DNA of 31,525 nt from CAZHBA01 sp964530225 (GCA_964530225.1 CAZHBA010000056.1:1-31525); one strand, 5' to 3'. Positions 14,900 through 24,100 are shown, counted from the first letter of the stretch. Translations and numbers: made by a program. Notes: generated by a model from the sequence alone, not told the origin.

Positions 14900-16144
14900 A
14901 TGGTAAAAGCCATTGTTCAGATGTATCCGGTGGTGCGCGCCGAGAGCGCTGAGGAGCGCAAGGAACTGCGGCCGATTGGTCGCAACAAAGAGCGCTACCA
15001 GGAAGCCATGGACGGTATGCCCGATCTGCTCAAGGCGATGGACGATTTGGACGTGTGGGGCGTCTCGTCCATCGAGCATCACTTCCATTCCGAAGGCTAT
15101 GAGGTCGGTCCGTCGATTGGCATCAATACCGGCTACTGGGCCGGTCTGACCGAAAAAGTTAGAGTCGGTAGCCTGGGCTACGTCATGTCGGTTGACGATC
15201 CCATCCGCGTTGCCGAGGAAACCGCGACGCTGGACCACATCACCAAGGGGCGCTGCTTCGTCGGTTTCGCGCGCGGCTATCAGGCGCGCTGGACCAATGT
15301 GCTTGGCCAGAAGCTGGGCAGTGTCGCCACTTTGTCCGACAAGAGCGCGGCTGACCTGCACAACCGCGAGATTTTTGAAGAACAGGTCGACCTGGTCATG
15401 AAGGCGTGGACCGAGGAGTCCTTCGACTACAAGAGCGATCTGTGGCAATACCCCTATCCTCACGACGAGGGCCTCGAAGGCTGGTTTATGGGTGATGTCA
15501 CACGGCAAATGGGAGCGCCCGGCGAAATGGACGAGAACGGTAAGCTACGCAAGATTTGTGTGGTGCCGGCGCCTTATACCGACCCCCATCCCAAGGTGTT
15601 TATCGCAAGTAACGCCAGTATCGAGACCGTCGAATATGCTGGCGAGCGCGGCTTCGTGCCGTCCTATTTCTCCAGCATCGGGCGCTGCGCCCATTTCGGT
15701 CCGCGCTATACCGAGGTGGCCAATCAGAACGGCTACAACTTCGCCCCCGGCCAGAACCAGGCAATCGTGCGTTGGCCCCATATTGGCGATACCACGGAAG
15801 AAGGCGCGCAGATGGCGATCCACTGGTCGGGCGATATCTTCCAGAACTTCTATGGGCCGCTGTTTCCCGAGTGGACAGAGAAAGCCAAGGGTGTGGACGA
15901 CAAGCGGCTGCTCGAGTTGATGGACGAAACCGGCCTGTTCCAGCACGGCACGGTGTCCGAAGTGCGCGACTATTATGTTGACCAGTGGAAGCAGCTACCG
16001 GCGGAGTTTATCACGCTGATCTATCACTACGCCCAGACGCCGAAGCAGGACATGATTGACCAGCTCAAGATTTTCATGGAAGAGGTCAAACCGGCCCTCG
16101 ACGAGCTAACTGACTATCCGGATATCGACCAAGCTGCCGAATAG
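14900..16144 (+). CDS. Luciferase-like (bacterial LLM) flavin-dependent monooxygenase
   Basis: A 414-residue TIM-barrel flavoprotein of the luciferase-like family, which uses reduced FMN or F420 to oxidise small organic substrates. Recognisable parts are SIEHHFHSEGYEVGPS (about residues 55-70, active-site loop), the RVGSLGYVMSVDDPIRVAEE segment, and ITKGRCFVGFARGYQ (about 115-129) near the flavin phosphate. The gene follows a CMD-family protein and precedes a gamma-glutamyltransferase, which suggests a catabolic role but does not give the substrate. It has a good ribosome-binding site (GGGAGGGAG) before ATG 14900. It is followed by a strong terminator, so it ends its transcript. Confidence 0.9.
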   Translation: MVKAIVQMYPVVRAESAEERKELRPIGRNKERYQEAMDGMPDLLKAMDDLDVWGVSSIEHHFHSEGYEVGPSIGINTGYWAGLTEKVRVGSLGYVMSVDDPIRVAEETATLDHITKGRCFVGFARGYQARWTNVLGQKLGSVATLSDKSAADLHNREIFEEQVDLVMKAWTEESFDYKSDLWQYPYPHDEGLEGWFMGDVTRQMGAPGEMDENGKLRKICVVPAPYTDPHPKVFIASNASIETVEYAGERGFVPSYFSSIGRCAHFGPRYTEVANQNGYNFAPGQNQAIVRWPHIGDTTEEGAQMAIHWSGDIFQNFYGPLFPEWTEKAKGVDDKRLLELMDETGLFQHGTVSEVRDYYVDQWKQLPAEFITLIYHYAQTPKQDMIDQLKIFMEEVKPALDELTDYPDIDQAAE

Positions 16145-16165
16145 TCCTGGTGCAAAGATTTAAGG

Positions 16166-16199
16166 CGGGCGGTGACCCAGCGTCACTGCCCGTTTTTTT
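16166..16199 (+). terminator. Strong intrinsic terminator after the luciferase-like gene
   Basis: An 11-base-pair stem, 16166-16176 with 16182-16192 (GGGCGGTGAC pairing with GTCACTGCCC, one G-T wobble, closed by an outer C-G), has a 5-base loop and is followed by seven T residues (16193-16199). It begins 21 bases after the TAG of the upstream gene. This is the clearest intrinsic terminator in the window. Confidence 0.93.
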
Positions 16200-16258
16200 A
16201 TGGCTCATCGGCTGGCTGCTACACTAGTATCGCCGCTCGTAATCAACAGGTCGTTGCG

Positions 16259-17860
16259 ATGCTCCATTCTACCTACGCTACGAACGGCATGGTCGTGGCC
16301 CCGCACCATCTCGCTGCTGAGGCCGGTCTCGACGTTCTGCGCGACGGCGGCAATGCCATTGAGGCGATGGTTGCCGCGGCTGCTGCTATTGCTGTCGTTT
16401 ACCCGCATATGAACGCGATAGGTGGCGACGGCTTCTGGATCGTCGCGCCGCCCGATGGCGAACCCCTCGCCATCGACGCCTGCGGCGCTGCGGCGCAAGC
16501 GGCGACCGTCGATTTCTACCGGGGTAACAGCCACGACAGCATTCCAGCGCGCGGACCCCACGCGGCGTTGACTGCAGCTGGGACGATTTCCGGCTGGCAG
16601 GCAGCGCTTGAAATCTCGGCTCAGCGGAGCGGTAAGCTGCCGTTGGCGCGTTTAGTATCGGCGGCCATCGGCTACGCCCGCGATGGTGTGGCGGTAACCG
16701 AAGGGCAGCGACGTAATACGCTGGAAAAATTGAACGAGATGGACGGTGTACCGGGTTTCGCCGACAAGTTTCTCGACGATGGCCCCAATGGTAAAGCAGT
16801 CCCCGAGGTCGGAGATTTGTTCTGCCAGCCGCAGTTGGCGGCGACCCTGGAACGCCTGGCCGGAGCCGGCCTCGACGATTTCTACCGCGGCGATATCGCC
16901 AAAGCGATCGGCGACGACCTTGCCGCCATCGGCAGCCCGGTGGTGCGCGGCGATCTGGAGAGCCACAGCGCCAGTGTTAAAGCGCCACTGTCACTCAAGA
17001 TCGGCGCTGGCACCCTCTATAACATGCCACCGCCGACCCAGGGCCTGGCCTCGCTCTTAATCCTCGGCGCTTTCGACCGGCTCGATTGCGGCGAAGCCGA
17101 CGGTTTCGACTTCGTCCATCTGCTGGTCGAGGCGTCGAAGCAGGCGTTCGGCGTGCGCGACGAGCACATCACTGACCCGGCCTATATGAATACCAACCCG
17201 GCGACCTTTTTGCGCGACCCGGTGATTGCCTCCCTAGCTGCTGCCGTCGATCCGGCACAAGCCCGGCAATGGCAACGCGGCGGCGAGAAGGGAGACACTG
17301 TGTGGCTCGGCGCCATCGATGCCGACGGTATGGCGGTGAGCTTTATTCAGAGCGTCTACTGGGAGTTCGGTTCCGGTGTTGTTTTGCCGCAAACTGGCAT
17401 TACCTGGCAAAACCGCGGCACCAGCTTCTCATTGGACGCTGGCGCGCTGAACGAATTGAAACCGGGCCGCAAACCGTTTCACACCCTTAATCCGGCAATG
17501 GCACGCCTGAACGACGGCCGGGTAATGTCCTATGGCACCATGGGCGGTGAGGGCCAACCGCAGACCCAGGCGGCGGTGTTTGCCCGCCATGTGCGCTTCG
17601 GCCAGGGTCTGCAGGCGGCGATCACCGCACCGCGCTGGCTACTCGGCCGCACCTGGGGCGACGACAGCAGCAATCTGAAAATCGAATCACATTTTGGCGA
17701 TGAGGTAATTGATGCCCTGCGTGTCGCCGGCCACGACGTGGTTGTGACCGAACCTTTCAGCGATCTGATGGGCCACGCCGGCGCCCTGGTGCGAGGTCCC
17801 AGCGGGATCATCGAAGCCGGCTTCGATCCGCGTAGCGATGGACGCGCGGCGGGGTTTTGA
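16259..17860 (+). CDS. Gamma-glutamyltransferase-like Ntn hydrolase, no signal peptide
   Basis: A 533-residue gamma-glutamyltransferase family precursor. It contains the early motif GGNAIEAMVAAAAA (about residues 35-48). The processing site is in GEKGDTVWLGAIDADG: T347 is the likely nucleophile and site of self-cleavage, giving subunits of about 346 and 187 residues. The usual substrate-binding elements GTMGGEGQPQ (about 428-437) and NRGTSF are present. GGTs normally have an export signal; this one begins MLHSTYATNGMVVAPHHLAAE and has none, so it is probably cytoplasmic and may be an acylase or hydrolase of the GGT-like group rather than a glutathione enzyme. The start is ATG 16259; the frame is open to 16172, but that stretch lies inside the terminator. 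Confidence 0.88.
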   Translation: MLHSTYATNGMVVAPHHLAAEAGLDVLRDGGNAIEAMVAAAAAIAVVYPHMNAIGGDGFWIVAPPDGEPLAIDACGAAAQAATVDFYRGNSHDSIPARGPHAALTAAGTISGWQAALEISAQRSGKLPLARLVSAAIGYARDGVAVTEGQRRNTLEKLNEMDGVPGFADKFLDDGPNGKAVPEVGDLFCQPQLAATLERLAGAGLDDFYRGDIAKAIGDDLAAIGSPVVRGDLESHSASVKAPLSLKIGAGTLYNMPPPTQGLASLLILGAFDRLDCGEADGFDFVHLLVEASKQAFGVRDEHITDPAYMNTNPATFLRDPVIASLAAAVDPAQARQWQRGGEKGDTVWLGAIDADGMAVSFIQSVYWEFGSGVVLPQTGITWQNRGTSFSLDAGALNELKPGRKPFHTLNPAMARLNDGRVMSYGTMGGEGQPQTQAAVFARHVRFGQGLQAAITAPRWLLGRTWGDDSSNLKIESHFGDEVIDALRVAGHDVVVTEPFSDLMGHAGALVRGPSGIIEAGFDPRSDGRAAGF

Positions 17861-17940
17861 TCCAGCTGGGGTCAATCAATGTCAAAGACTGTTATAAATG
17901 TAGGTAAGACCCGTTCAAATGCGGGTGCTGGGAGGAAACG

Positions 17941-18741
17941 ATGACGTTCGAACTCTACCACACGCGGCATTCAACTTGTAGCCAGAAGGTACGTCTGACA
18001 CTGGCCGAGAAGGGCTGCCCGGAGCGCGGCCAAGACTGGGTTGAGCACGAGGTTAACCTCGGTAAGTTCGAGCACCTGACACCGGAATATCTAGCGTTGA
18101 ACCCCAACGGGGTTGTGCCGACCTTTCTGCATGACAGCGAAGTGGTCCTCGAATCCTCGGCGATTGTCGAATATCTCGACGATATAATTCCCGAACCGGC
18201 GCTGTCGCCATCCGATGCATTGGGCAAAGCACGTCTGCGCGCATGGATGCGCTATATCGAGGAGGTACCGACCGTTGCCGTGCGGGTGCCATCCTTTGCC
18301 AACTTGTTTGCGCCGATGCGCTTTGCCAAGCTGAAGGACGAACAATTCCTCACCCATGCCGACCGCCTGCCATTACGTAAGGAATTCTACCAGCGCATGA
18401 CTAAGGATGGCTTCGGCGAGAAGGACGTCGGCAATGCCTGCGAACAAATCCGCCAGACCTGCGAGCGCATGCAGCAGGCCATGGAGGAGACGGGCGGTCC
18501 ATGGATCATGGGCGAACAGTTTACCCTGGTCGACATCCTGGTGATGCCGGCCATCGACCGCATGGACGATTTAGGTTACGCCGGTCTATGGGCCGATCTG
18601 CCGCGCGTCGGCGAATGGTTCGAGCGCTTATGCGCGCGTCCGTCCTACCAGGCGGCCTTCTATCCCGGTTCGCGCGTGTCCGATCGCTACAAGGAATATT
18701 TCCGCACCGCCGACGAGTTGAAGATCGAGCGGGGTTACTAA
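17941..18741 (+). CDS. Glutathione S-transferase family protein
   Basis: A 266-residue GST. The N-terminal thioredoxin-like domain (about 1-85) starts FELYHTRHSTCSQKVRL, with the catalytic-type Ser/Cys (S11-C13 region). It has the cis-proline motif NGVVPTF (about residues 56-62) and the glutathione-binding ESSAI (about 71-75). The C-terminal helical domain follows. The subfamily is not clear; the length is at the upper end, with an extended C-terminus. It has an excellent ribosome-binding site, GGGAGGAAACG, before ATG 17941. It may share a transcript with the upstream GGT-like gene, which would be a logical glutathione-metabolism pair. It ends with TAA. Confidence 0.9.
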   Translation: MTFELYHTRHSTCSQKVRLTLAEKGCPERGQDWVEHEVNLGKFEHLTPEYLALNPNGVVPTFLHDSEVVLESSAIVEYLDDIIPEPALSPSDALGKARLRAWMRYIEEVPTVAVRVPSFANLFAPMRFAKLKDEQFLTHADRLPLRKEFYQRMTKDGFGEKDVGNACEQIRQTCERMQQAMEETGGPWIMGEQFTLVDILVMPAIDRMDDLGYAGLWADLPRVGEWFERLCARPSYQAAFYPGSRVSDRYKEYFRTADELKIERGY

Positions 18742-18749
18742 GTCATTAG

Positions 18750-18947
18750 CAGGATTCGGGTCTGGCTGACGTTCGCGTAGAGATAACCTCAGATCATGAT
18801 GCGGTTCGCGCTGTCGTTGAAGCTGCCTTCGGGCAATCGATGGAAGCTGACCTCGTTGATGCATTGTGGTGCGACGACGGCGTGGAATTTTCGCCAAGCG
18901 GTGCTGTTGCGATGGCGTGGCGCATATCAGGAGAAAACTGGCCTTGA
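18750..18947 (+). pseudogene. Truncated GNAT-like remnant without canonical start
   Basis: The open frame after the TAG at 18747 reads VRVEITSDHDAVRAVVEAAF and then GQSMEADLVDALW, which resembles the N-terminus of a GNAT acetyltransferase. It then diverges and ends with TGA at 18945-18947. There is no ATG, GTG or TTG before the homologous part, only a CTG at about 18762, and the acetyl-CoA-binding region is absent. Its TGA overlaps the TTG start of the next gene (TTGA), suggesting that the two were once co-translated. It may be a remnant, or a small CTG-initiated peptide. The family match is weak. Confidence 0.4.
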
Positions 18948-19222
18948 GAGGAATTTTTCTAAGTATGCTCGCCATCGGCGTTGGTTTCTTCGTCCTGATG
19001 ATGGTGTGGACCGTGCTCAATAAGGGCGCAAAAGCCCGCCGGGCAACGCTAAAGGACGGCGAGATAGATCGCGTCGCCGCAGAACTTATCGAAAAACATG
19101 GTGGCGGTGCTGCTGGCGAGGCTGCCAGACTGGGTGCGGAACGCTTGGCCCTGGGCGACTTCGAGGGCGAGGCTGTGTGGAAACTGGTTGCCAAGGCAGT
19201 CGCAAAATTACAGTCCGGTTAA
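18944..19222 (+). CDS. Small membrane-anchored protein of unknown function
   Basis: A 92-residue protein with one N-terminal transmembrane helix (FLSMLAIGVGFFVLMMVWTV, about residues 5-24), followed by a basic linker (NKGAKARRA) and a soluble Ala/Glu-rich helix ending AVAKLQSG. I do not recognise a family. TTG 18944 is preferred because AGGAG lies about 10 bases before it and it overlaps the preceding stop as TTGA; ATG 18965 is an alternative that would shorten the N-terminus by 7 residues. The protein is intact. It is followed by the convergent muconolactone-isomerase pseudogene. Confidence 0.6.
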   Translation: MRGIFLSMLAIGVGFFVLMMVWTVLNKGAKARRATLKDGEIDRVAAELIEKHGGGAAGEAARLGAERLALGDFEGEAVWKLVAKAVAKLQSG

Positions 19223-19304
19223 GGACCGGTTGAAGCAGCATAATAATACGGATTAGGTACGGTAATCTCAGGCAGTGACGATACGGCTCCTGGCCGCGAC
19301 GGTG

Positions 19305-19535
19305 TTACCCGAAGAGTTGCACGGGCGACGAGATGTCGGCGTGGAAATCCTCCAGCGCGTTGGCCTCCCAGATCGAGAAATTCGCCCGCTTACCGACAAT
19401 GCGTCACACCTTGTGCAGTCTGCCGGCCTGCACCAGCTATATTCCCCGGACGGTTTCCGCTTCGCCCAGCTCCTGCACCCACGCCGGGTCCATCTCGCCC
19501 GGTAGTTCGACTTTGATCCGCACCTTGAACAGCAC
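19305..19535 (-). pseudogene. Muconolactone delta-isomerase-like pseudogene (TAG, TGA and C-terminal loss)
   Basis: GTG 19535 has a strong ribosome-binding site (GGGGAGAGCA). The frame reads LFKVRIKVELPGEMDPAW, which matches muconolactone isomerase N-termini. It is broken by TAG at 19437-19439 (codon 33) and TGA at 19404-19406 (codon 44) but continues as RIVGKRANFSIWEA in the same frame. Typical relatives read RG-E-LQRAGK at the first stop and H-W-RIVGR at the second, so the TAG likely replaced GAG (Glu) and the TGA replaced TGG (Trp). The frame stops again at 19305, where a frameshift probably removed the C-terminus. The intact enzyme isomerises muconolactone in the beta-ketoadipate pathway, but small family members also have other roles. 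It lies 22 bases after the broken SLC13 gene on the same strand, so the pair decayed together. Confidence 0.62.
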
Positions 19536-19557
19536 TGCTCTCCCCCCCTGATTCGAT

Positions 19558-20952
19558 TTACGGGTAGACGCCGAGCAGGTGTCCCCACAGATATTGCAAC
19601 GGTAGGATAACGATTAGTGCGATGATAAAATAGACCGCCAGCACCCGCACACCGGCGAGCATGGGTACGCCGCCGATTGCCATGGTGATCGCCACCGGCG
19701 GTGCTTGGTGGGGAAGGGGAAACACCATAAAGCTCGGCACTTCAGCCAGCAGCACCGAGCGCAGCGGCCAGTTGACCGCTTGGGCGATGGCGTCGACGAA
19801 AGCAGTCATGATCGGCGCCGCGACGGGCGCGGTTGCAATCAGGTTGATAGCGCCGCCGATGACAAAGATCTGGAAGAAGGCGACAATACCGCTGTCGGCG
19901 GTGAGCGGCACGTTGGCCAGTAGCAATTCGCCGATGGCAGCACCGAGGCCGGCATTCTTGACGATGGCGCTCATGCCGATGATACCAGTGACGTAGAGCC
20001 ACGGTCCGTAACTCACATCGTCGGTCAACACCTTCGACGGCAGTGCGCCAATTCGAGGCATGATGCACACCAGTGCCGCTACCAGCGCTACCCACGCCGG
20101 CGAGACGCCGTGCAGGGAATCGGTCATCCACAGCGCCAGAGCGATCAACAATATGATCATCAGGCGACGCTCGTCGGCCGACCAGTCGGTGGGCACATCT
20201 GCGGCGCTGCCGGTCTGCGGTTTGGTGCCGAACATCAGCGTGATCAAGGCGGCCTGTATGAGCGCGCCGAGGGCGCCGAGGATGGGGAAATTCAACAGCG
20301 TCTAGTCGAAATAGGTAAATTCGATGCCGTGGACACTTTCTGACGCGCCGGCGAACGCCATGCTGACCACGGTTGACGGCAGGATACCAAAGGCTGGGAC
20401 AGTCGAACCCATACCGGCAGCTATGATCAAGCCGAAGCGCGCATTTGTGTTTGCCGCGAAGCCAAGTCGGCTGGCCAGTGCCATCGCCAGTGGCGCCATC
20501 AGAACGGCGCGTCCCGACCCCGACGGCATGAGGAACGCCAACGCCATGCCGGCGGCGGAGATGCCGAACGCCATGGCAAAATAATGCGCTGGCAGGTGGG
20601 TTATTAGAGTCTGCACGATACGGGCCGCTAGGCCCGAGCGCTGCACAGCAATGGTGATGACCAGGCCGCCAAACACCAGCCAGGTGGCGCTGGCGTGGAA
20701 TCCGGCGAAGACCACGTTAGCTGGCGCGATGTTCAGCACCACGGCGATCAGAAACATGATCAGTGTGGTAATGTGAATAGCGATGACGCCGGTTGCCCAC
20801 AGCGCCACGGCGAACAGCACCAGGCCTGTGGCCTGCCACACCAGGGTATCGCTGGTCCACAACGGTGCGGCGAGCAGAGGAACACTCACCAGCGTGGTGA
20901 TCACGGCGATGGCCTGAGAAACGCTGAAGGGTTGTGCGACGGTTTCCGTCAT
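19558..20952 (-). pseudogene. SLC13/DASS family anion transporter split by in-frame TAG
   Basis: Starts MTETVAQPFSVSQAIAVITT at ATG 20952. It runs 216 codons, meets TAG at 20302-20304, then continues in the same frame for 247 more codons to TAA at 19558. The two halves together have the size and about 11-12 hydrophobic helices of a divalent anion:Na+ symporter. The first half carries MPSGSGRAVLM, and the second the duplicated sodium/substrate region NLIATAPVAAPIM. The junction reads TYFD-stop-TLLNFPILG; family members commonly have Tyr or Trp here, so TAC or TGG to TAG is likely. No frameshift or other stop is visible. Without suppression only an N-terminal half would be made; a TTG at 20295 could restart the second half but has no clear ribosome-binding site. 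Its substrate (di- or tricarboxylate, sulfate) cannot be told. Confidence 0.78.
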
Positions 20953-21162
20953 GGGGAATGGACCTGGAAAATCTGAACGTGGTTTGGCGGAATACCGGGC
21001 GGGGGATTGCGTAACAATGGGGCTATAGCATAGGGCGCGGTCCCCTGGCTGTGAAAACGCTGCATAGCAGCGCGTGATTCTGGTCAATGCGGGCGCGGAT
21101 TTGCGGGTAGGGGGCTGGGTGGTAGTGAACGAAAAAGAATAAAACGGTGGAGGAATAAAACA

Positions 21163-23289
21163 ATGGTGGCCCAGGGTAACGAACCGGTTCATTACGAGCG
21201 CGACGGCGACGTCGCTGTCTTAACGCTGGACAATCCGCCGGTGAACGCGCTGGCGAAGGAAGTGCGCGTGGCACTGGCTCGCCATCTGGAGACGGCGGTA
21301 AATGATGACGGGGTCACGGCGGTCGTTATCTGCGGTGCCGGGCGCAATTTGTGCGGCGGCGCCGATATCCGCGAATTCAACACGCCTGCTCGCGACGTCA
21401 AGCCCATGAGCCGCGATCTCATGAACCTGATCGAGGATTGCGCCAAGCCGGTAGTGGCGGCAATCCACGGGCCGACCCTGGGCGGTGGGCTGGAGCTGTC
21501 GTTGGGCTGCCACTACCGCGTCGCCGATGCGAACGCCCGGATTGGCTTGCCCGAGGTGCAGCGCGGCGTCATCCCCGGTGCTGGTGGTACCCAACGTCTG
21601 CCGCGCTTGATCGGCCTCAAATCGGCGCTCGATATCATCACCACCGGCATTCCGGTTGACGGCAACAGGGCCAAGGAACTAGGCATCGTTGACGACGTGG
21701 CGTCTGGCGATGTTCGCACCGGCGCTATTGCGTTTGCCCGCCAAGTGGTCGCCGAAAATTGCGGGCCGCGGCGCATTAGCGCCATGACGGTAACCGGCGA
21801 TCCGACGGAAAACAAAAAGCTGATCGATGACTACCGGGCCAAACTGCAGAAAACTGCGCGTGGCCTGCTGGCGCCGTTTCACTGCCTGGAAAGCGTCGCC
21901 AACGCGGTGTCCCTGCCGTTCGACCAGGGCTGGAAGCATGAGGCCGAAATCAGCCGTATCGCGATGGCGTCCAACGAATCCCGTTCGCTAGTGCATGCCT
22001 TCTTCGCCGAACGCCAAGTGACCAAGATCCCCGATATCCCCGCCGATATTGCGCTCCGGCCCATAAACAAGGCGGCGATCATCGGTGCCGGCACCATGGG
22101 AGGTGGCATCGCCATGTCGTTCGCCAATGCCGGTATGCCGGTGACTGTGATCGAGGTGAGCCAGGATAATCTTGGCAAGGGTCTGGCCCGCATCAAGGAT
22201 AATTACGACGCCACGCGCAAGCGCGGCCGCATTGGCGACGAGGAGATGGTGGCGCGTCTGGGCCGCATCACGCCGTCCACCGATTACGCGGACATGGCCG
22301 ACGCTGACATCGTCATCGAAGCGGTGTTCGAGGAAATGGATGTCAAGAAGGCGGTGTTTGCCGAGATCGATCGACTGGCGCGGCCCGACGCCATTCTGGC
22401 GACCAACACCTCGACACTCGATGTCGATAGGATCGCCGAATCCACGAACCGCCCAGAAAGCGTGCTCGGCACCCATTTCTTTAGCCCGGCCAACGTGATG
22501 ACCCTACTTGAGGTGGTGCGTGCCGAGAAGACCGATAAGGACATCGTCGCCTCGGTGATGGCGATGGCCAAGGTGATCAACAAGGTCGGCGTGGTGGTCG
22601 GCGTGTGCGATGGCTTCGTCGGCAACCGCATGCTGGCGCCTTATTTTCGCCAGGGCGATTTCCTCGTCGAGGAAGGTGCGTTACCCCAGGACGTCGACCG
22701 GGTGATCGAGCAGTTCGGCTTCCGCATGGGGCCGTTCCGCGTTTCCGATCTCGCCGGTCTCGATATCAGCTGGGCGATCGAGAAGCGCCGCGCCGAAATG
22801 CGGCTGGCCGACGAACGGTTTTCGCCGCTGCTTGACAGCATCTGCCAGTTGGGCCGCTTCGGCCAGAAAACTGGAGTCGGTTGGTACCGCTACGAGGACG
22901 GCCGCACGGCGCTACCCGATCCGGTGGTCGAGGAGATTATCGCCGCCCGTTCGCGCGAGATGGACCTTAATCGCCGGCCCATCGACGACGACGAAATTCT
23001 GCAGCGTTGCATGTATTCGATGATCAACGAGGGCGCCAAGATCCTCGAAGAGGGGTTGGCCATTCGCGCATCGGACATCGATGTTATCTGGTTGCACGGC
23101 TACGGTTTTCCGCGCCACCGCGGCGGGCCGATGTTCTACGGTGATACCATCGGCCTGCGCTTGGTCTGTGACACCCTCGACCGCTTCCATCGCGAATGGG
23201 GCGATAAGTGGGAACCTTCCACCCTGCTGCGCCAGCTCGTCGATGCTGGCTCCAGCTTTGCCGAGTGGGATAAGGGGCAGGTGGGGTGA
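21163..23289 (+). CDS. 3-hydroxyacyl-CoA dehydrogenase / enoyl-CoA hydratase fusion (copy 1)
   Basis: A 708-residue bifunctional beta-oxidation enzyme. It hydrates trans-2-enoyl-CoA to 3-hydroxyacyl-CoA and then oxidises it with NAD+. The hydratase half (about 1-290) has NPPVNAL, the oxyanion GGADIREF, and both catalytic glutamates, E111 (GGGLELSLG) and E131 (LPEVQRG). The dehydrogenase half begins with the NAD-binding GAGTMGGG (308-315) and has the catalytic His438 in THFFSPANVM. The layout (hydratase first, peroxisomal MFE1-like) differs from E. coli FadB only in details; no thiolase gene is adjacent. ATG 21163 has GGAGG upstream. It is a paralogue of the gene at 28092-30188. It starts divergent from the broken SLC13 gene. 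Confidence 0.93.
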   Translation: MVAQGNEPVHYERDGDVAVLTLDNPPVNALAKEVRVALARHLETAVNDDGVTAVVICGAGRNLCGGADIREFNTPARDVKPMSRDLMNLIEDCAKPVVAAIHGPTLGGGLELSLGCHYRVADANARIGLPEVQRGVIPGAGGTQRLPRLIGLKSALDIITTGIPVDGNRAKELGIVDDVASGDVRTGAIAFARQVVAENCGPRRISAMTVTGDPTENKKLIDDYRAKLQKTARGLLAPFHCLESVANAVSLPFDQGWKHEAEISRIAMASNESRSLVHAFFAERQVTKIPDIPADIALRPINKAAIIGAGTMGGGIAMSFANAGMPVTVIEVSQDNLGKGLARIKDNYDATRKRGRIGDEEMVARLGRITPSTDYADMADADIVIEAVFEEMDVKKAVFAEIDRLARPDAILATNTSTLDVDRIAESTNRPESVLGTHFFSPANVMTLLEVVRAEKTDKDIVASVMAMAKVINKVGVVVGVCDGFVGNRMLAPYFRQGDFLVEEGALPQDVDRVIEQFGFRMGPFRVSDLAGLDISWAIEKRRAEMRLADERFSPLLDSICQLGRFGQKTGVGWYRYEDGRTALPDPVVEEIIAARSREMDLNRRPIDDDEILQRCMYSMINEGAKILEEGLAIRASDIDVIWLHGYGFPRHRGGPMFYGDTIGLRLVCDTLDRFHREWGDKWEPSTLLRQLVDAGSSFAEWDKGQVG

Positions 23290-23329
23290 GGCTGGCGAAT
23301 TAACCCTCTCTCTCGGGGAGAAGGTTTGC

Positions 23330-24100
23330 TCAAACAACAACCGTGGCGCCGCCGTCGACGACGAGGGTCTGGCCGGTGGTCCAGCGGCCGGCGTCGGACG
23401 CCAAATAGACTGCCGCGCCGGCGATATCTTCAGGCTCGCCGAGGCGGCGTAGCGGCGTCGCGGCGATGCGCGGCTCGGCATAGGCCGGGTCTTTCCACAG
23501 GGCACGGGCAAAATCGGTCTTCACCAGGCCGGGTGCGATGCAGTTGACGCGGATATTGTCGGGGCCGAGCTCAATCGCCAGATTGCGCGCTAGCTGGATG
23601 TCGGCGGCCTTGGTGATGCCGTAGGTGCCGATGACACCAGAGCCGCGCAGGCCGCCGATCGACGAGGTGAAGATAATCGCGCCGTCCTGGCGCGCGCGCA
23701 TCTCGCCGGCGACCATCTGCGCCAACCACAGGTTAGACTGGATGTTGGTCGCCATCATCTTGGCGAACACATCGTCGGGGATCTCGGTCGATGGGCCATA
23801 GTGCGGGTTGATGGCGGCGTTACCGACGGCGATGTCGATCTGCCCCCACGCTTGGCGAGTTTGGTCGACCAGATTTTGCAGCTCTGCGTTGCGGCCGACA
23901 TTGCACGGAATACCGAGCACCTCGCGGCCGCCCTCGGCCAGCTCGCGCGCTGCGTCGGCCACCCGCTCCTTGTCGCGGCTGGAGACTACTACCTTGGCGC
24001 CGTGATCGGCGAAGGCGGCGGCAATCGCCCGGCCGATACCTTTTGTCGAACCGGTGACGACGGCGACCTTGCCGGATAAATCGAATAGATGCGACATCAT
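23330..24100 (-). CDS. Short-chain dehydrogenase/reductase (SDR)
   Basis: A 256-residue classical SDR. The NAD(P)-binding motif is TGSTKGIG (16-23), the structural NAA appears in VGNAAIN (92-98), and the catalytic residues are S147 (TSSIGG) and Y160/K164 (YGITK). The C-terminus DIAGAAVYLASDAGRWTTGQ and VDGG is the standard SDR end. It oxidises or reduces a secondary alcohol/ketone with NAD(P); in an acyl-CoA cluster a hydroxyacid or 3-ketoacyl derivative is likely. Two adjacent ATG codons (24100, 24097) follow AAGGGGGAA; either could start it. It is convergent with the upstream fusion gene and divergent from the acyl-CoA dehydrogenase, with about 60 bases for both promoters. Confidence 0.92.
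   Translation of the reverse strand: MMSHLFDLSGKVAVVTGSTKGIGRAIAAAFADHGAKVVVSSRDKERVADAARELAEGGREVLGIPCNVGRNAELQNLVDQTRQAWGQIDIAVGNAAINPHYGPSTEIPDDVFAKMMATNIQSNLWLAQMVAGEMRARQDGAIIFTSSIGGLRGSGVIGTYGITKAADIQLARNLAIELGPDNIRVNCIAPGLVKTDFARALWKDPAYAEPRIAATPLRRLGEPEDIAGAAVYLASDAGRWTTGQTLVVDGGATVVV

Noticed and set aside
16172..16258. GGT-like gene starting at 16172
   Set aside because: This stretch contains the terminator hairpin and T run of the upstream gene; ATG 16259 has family-like sequence right after it.
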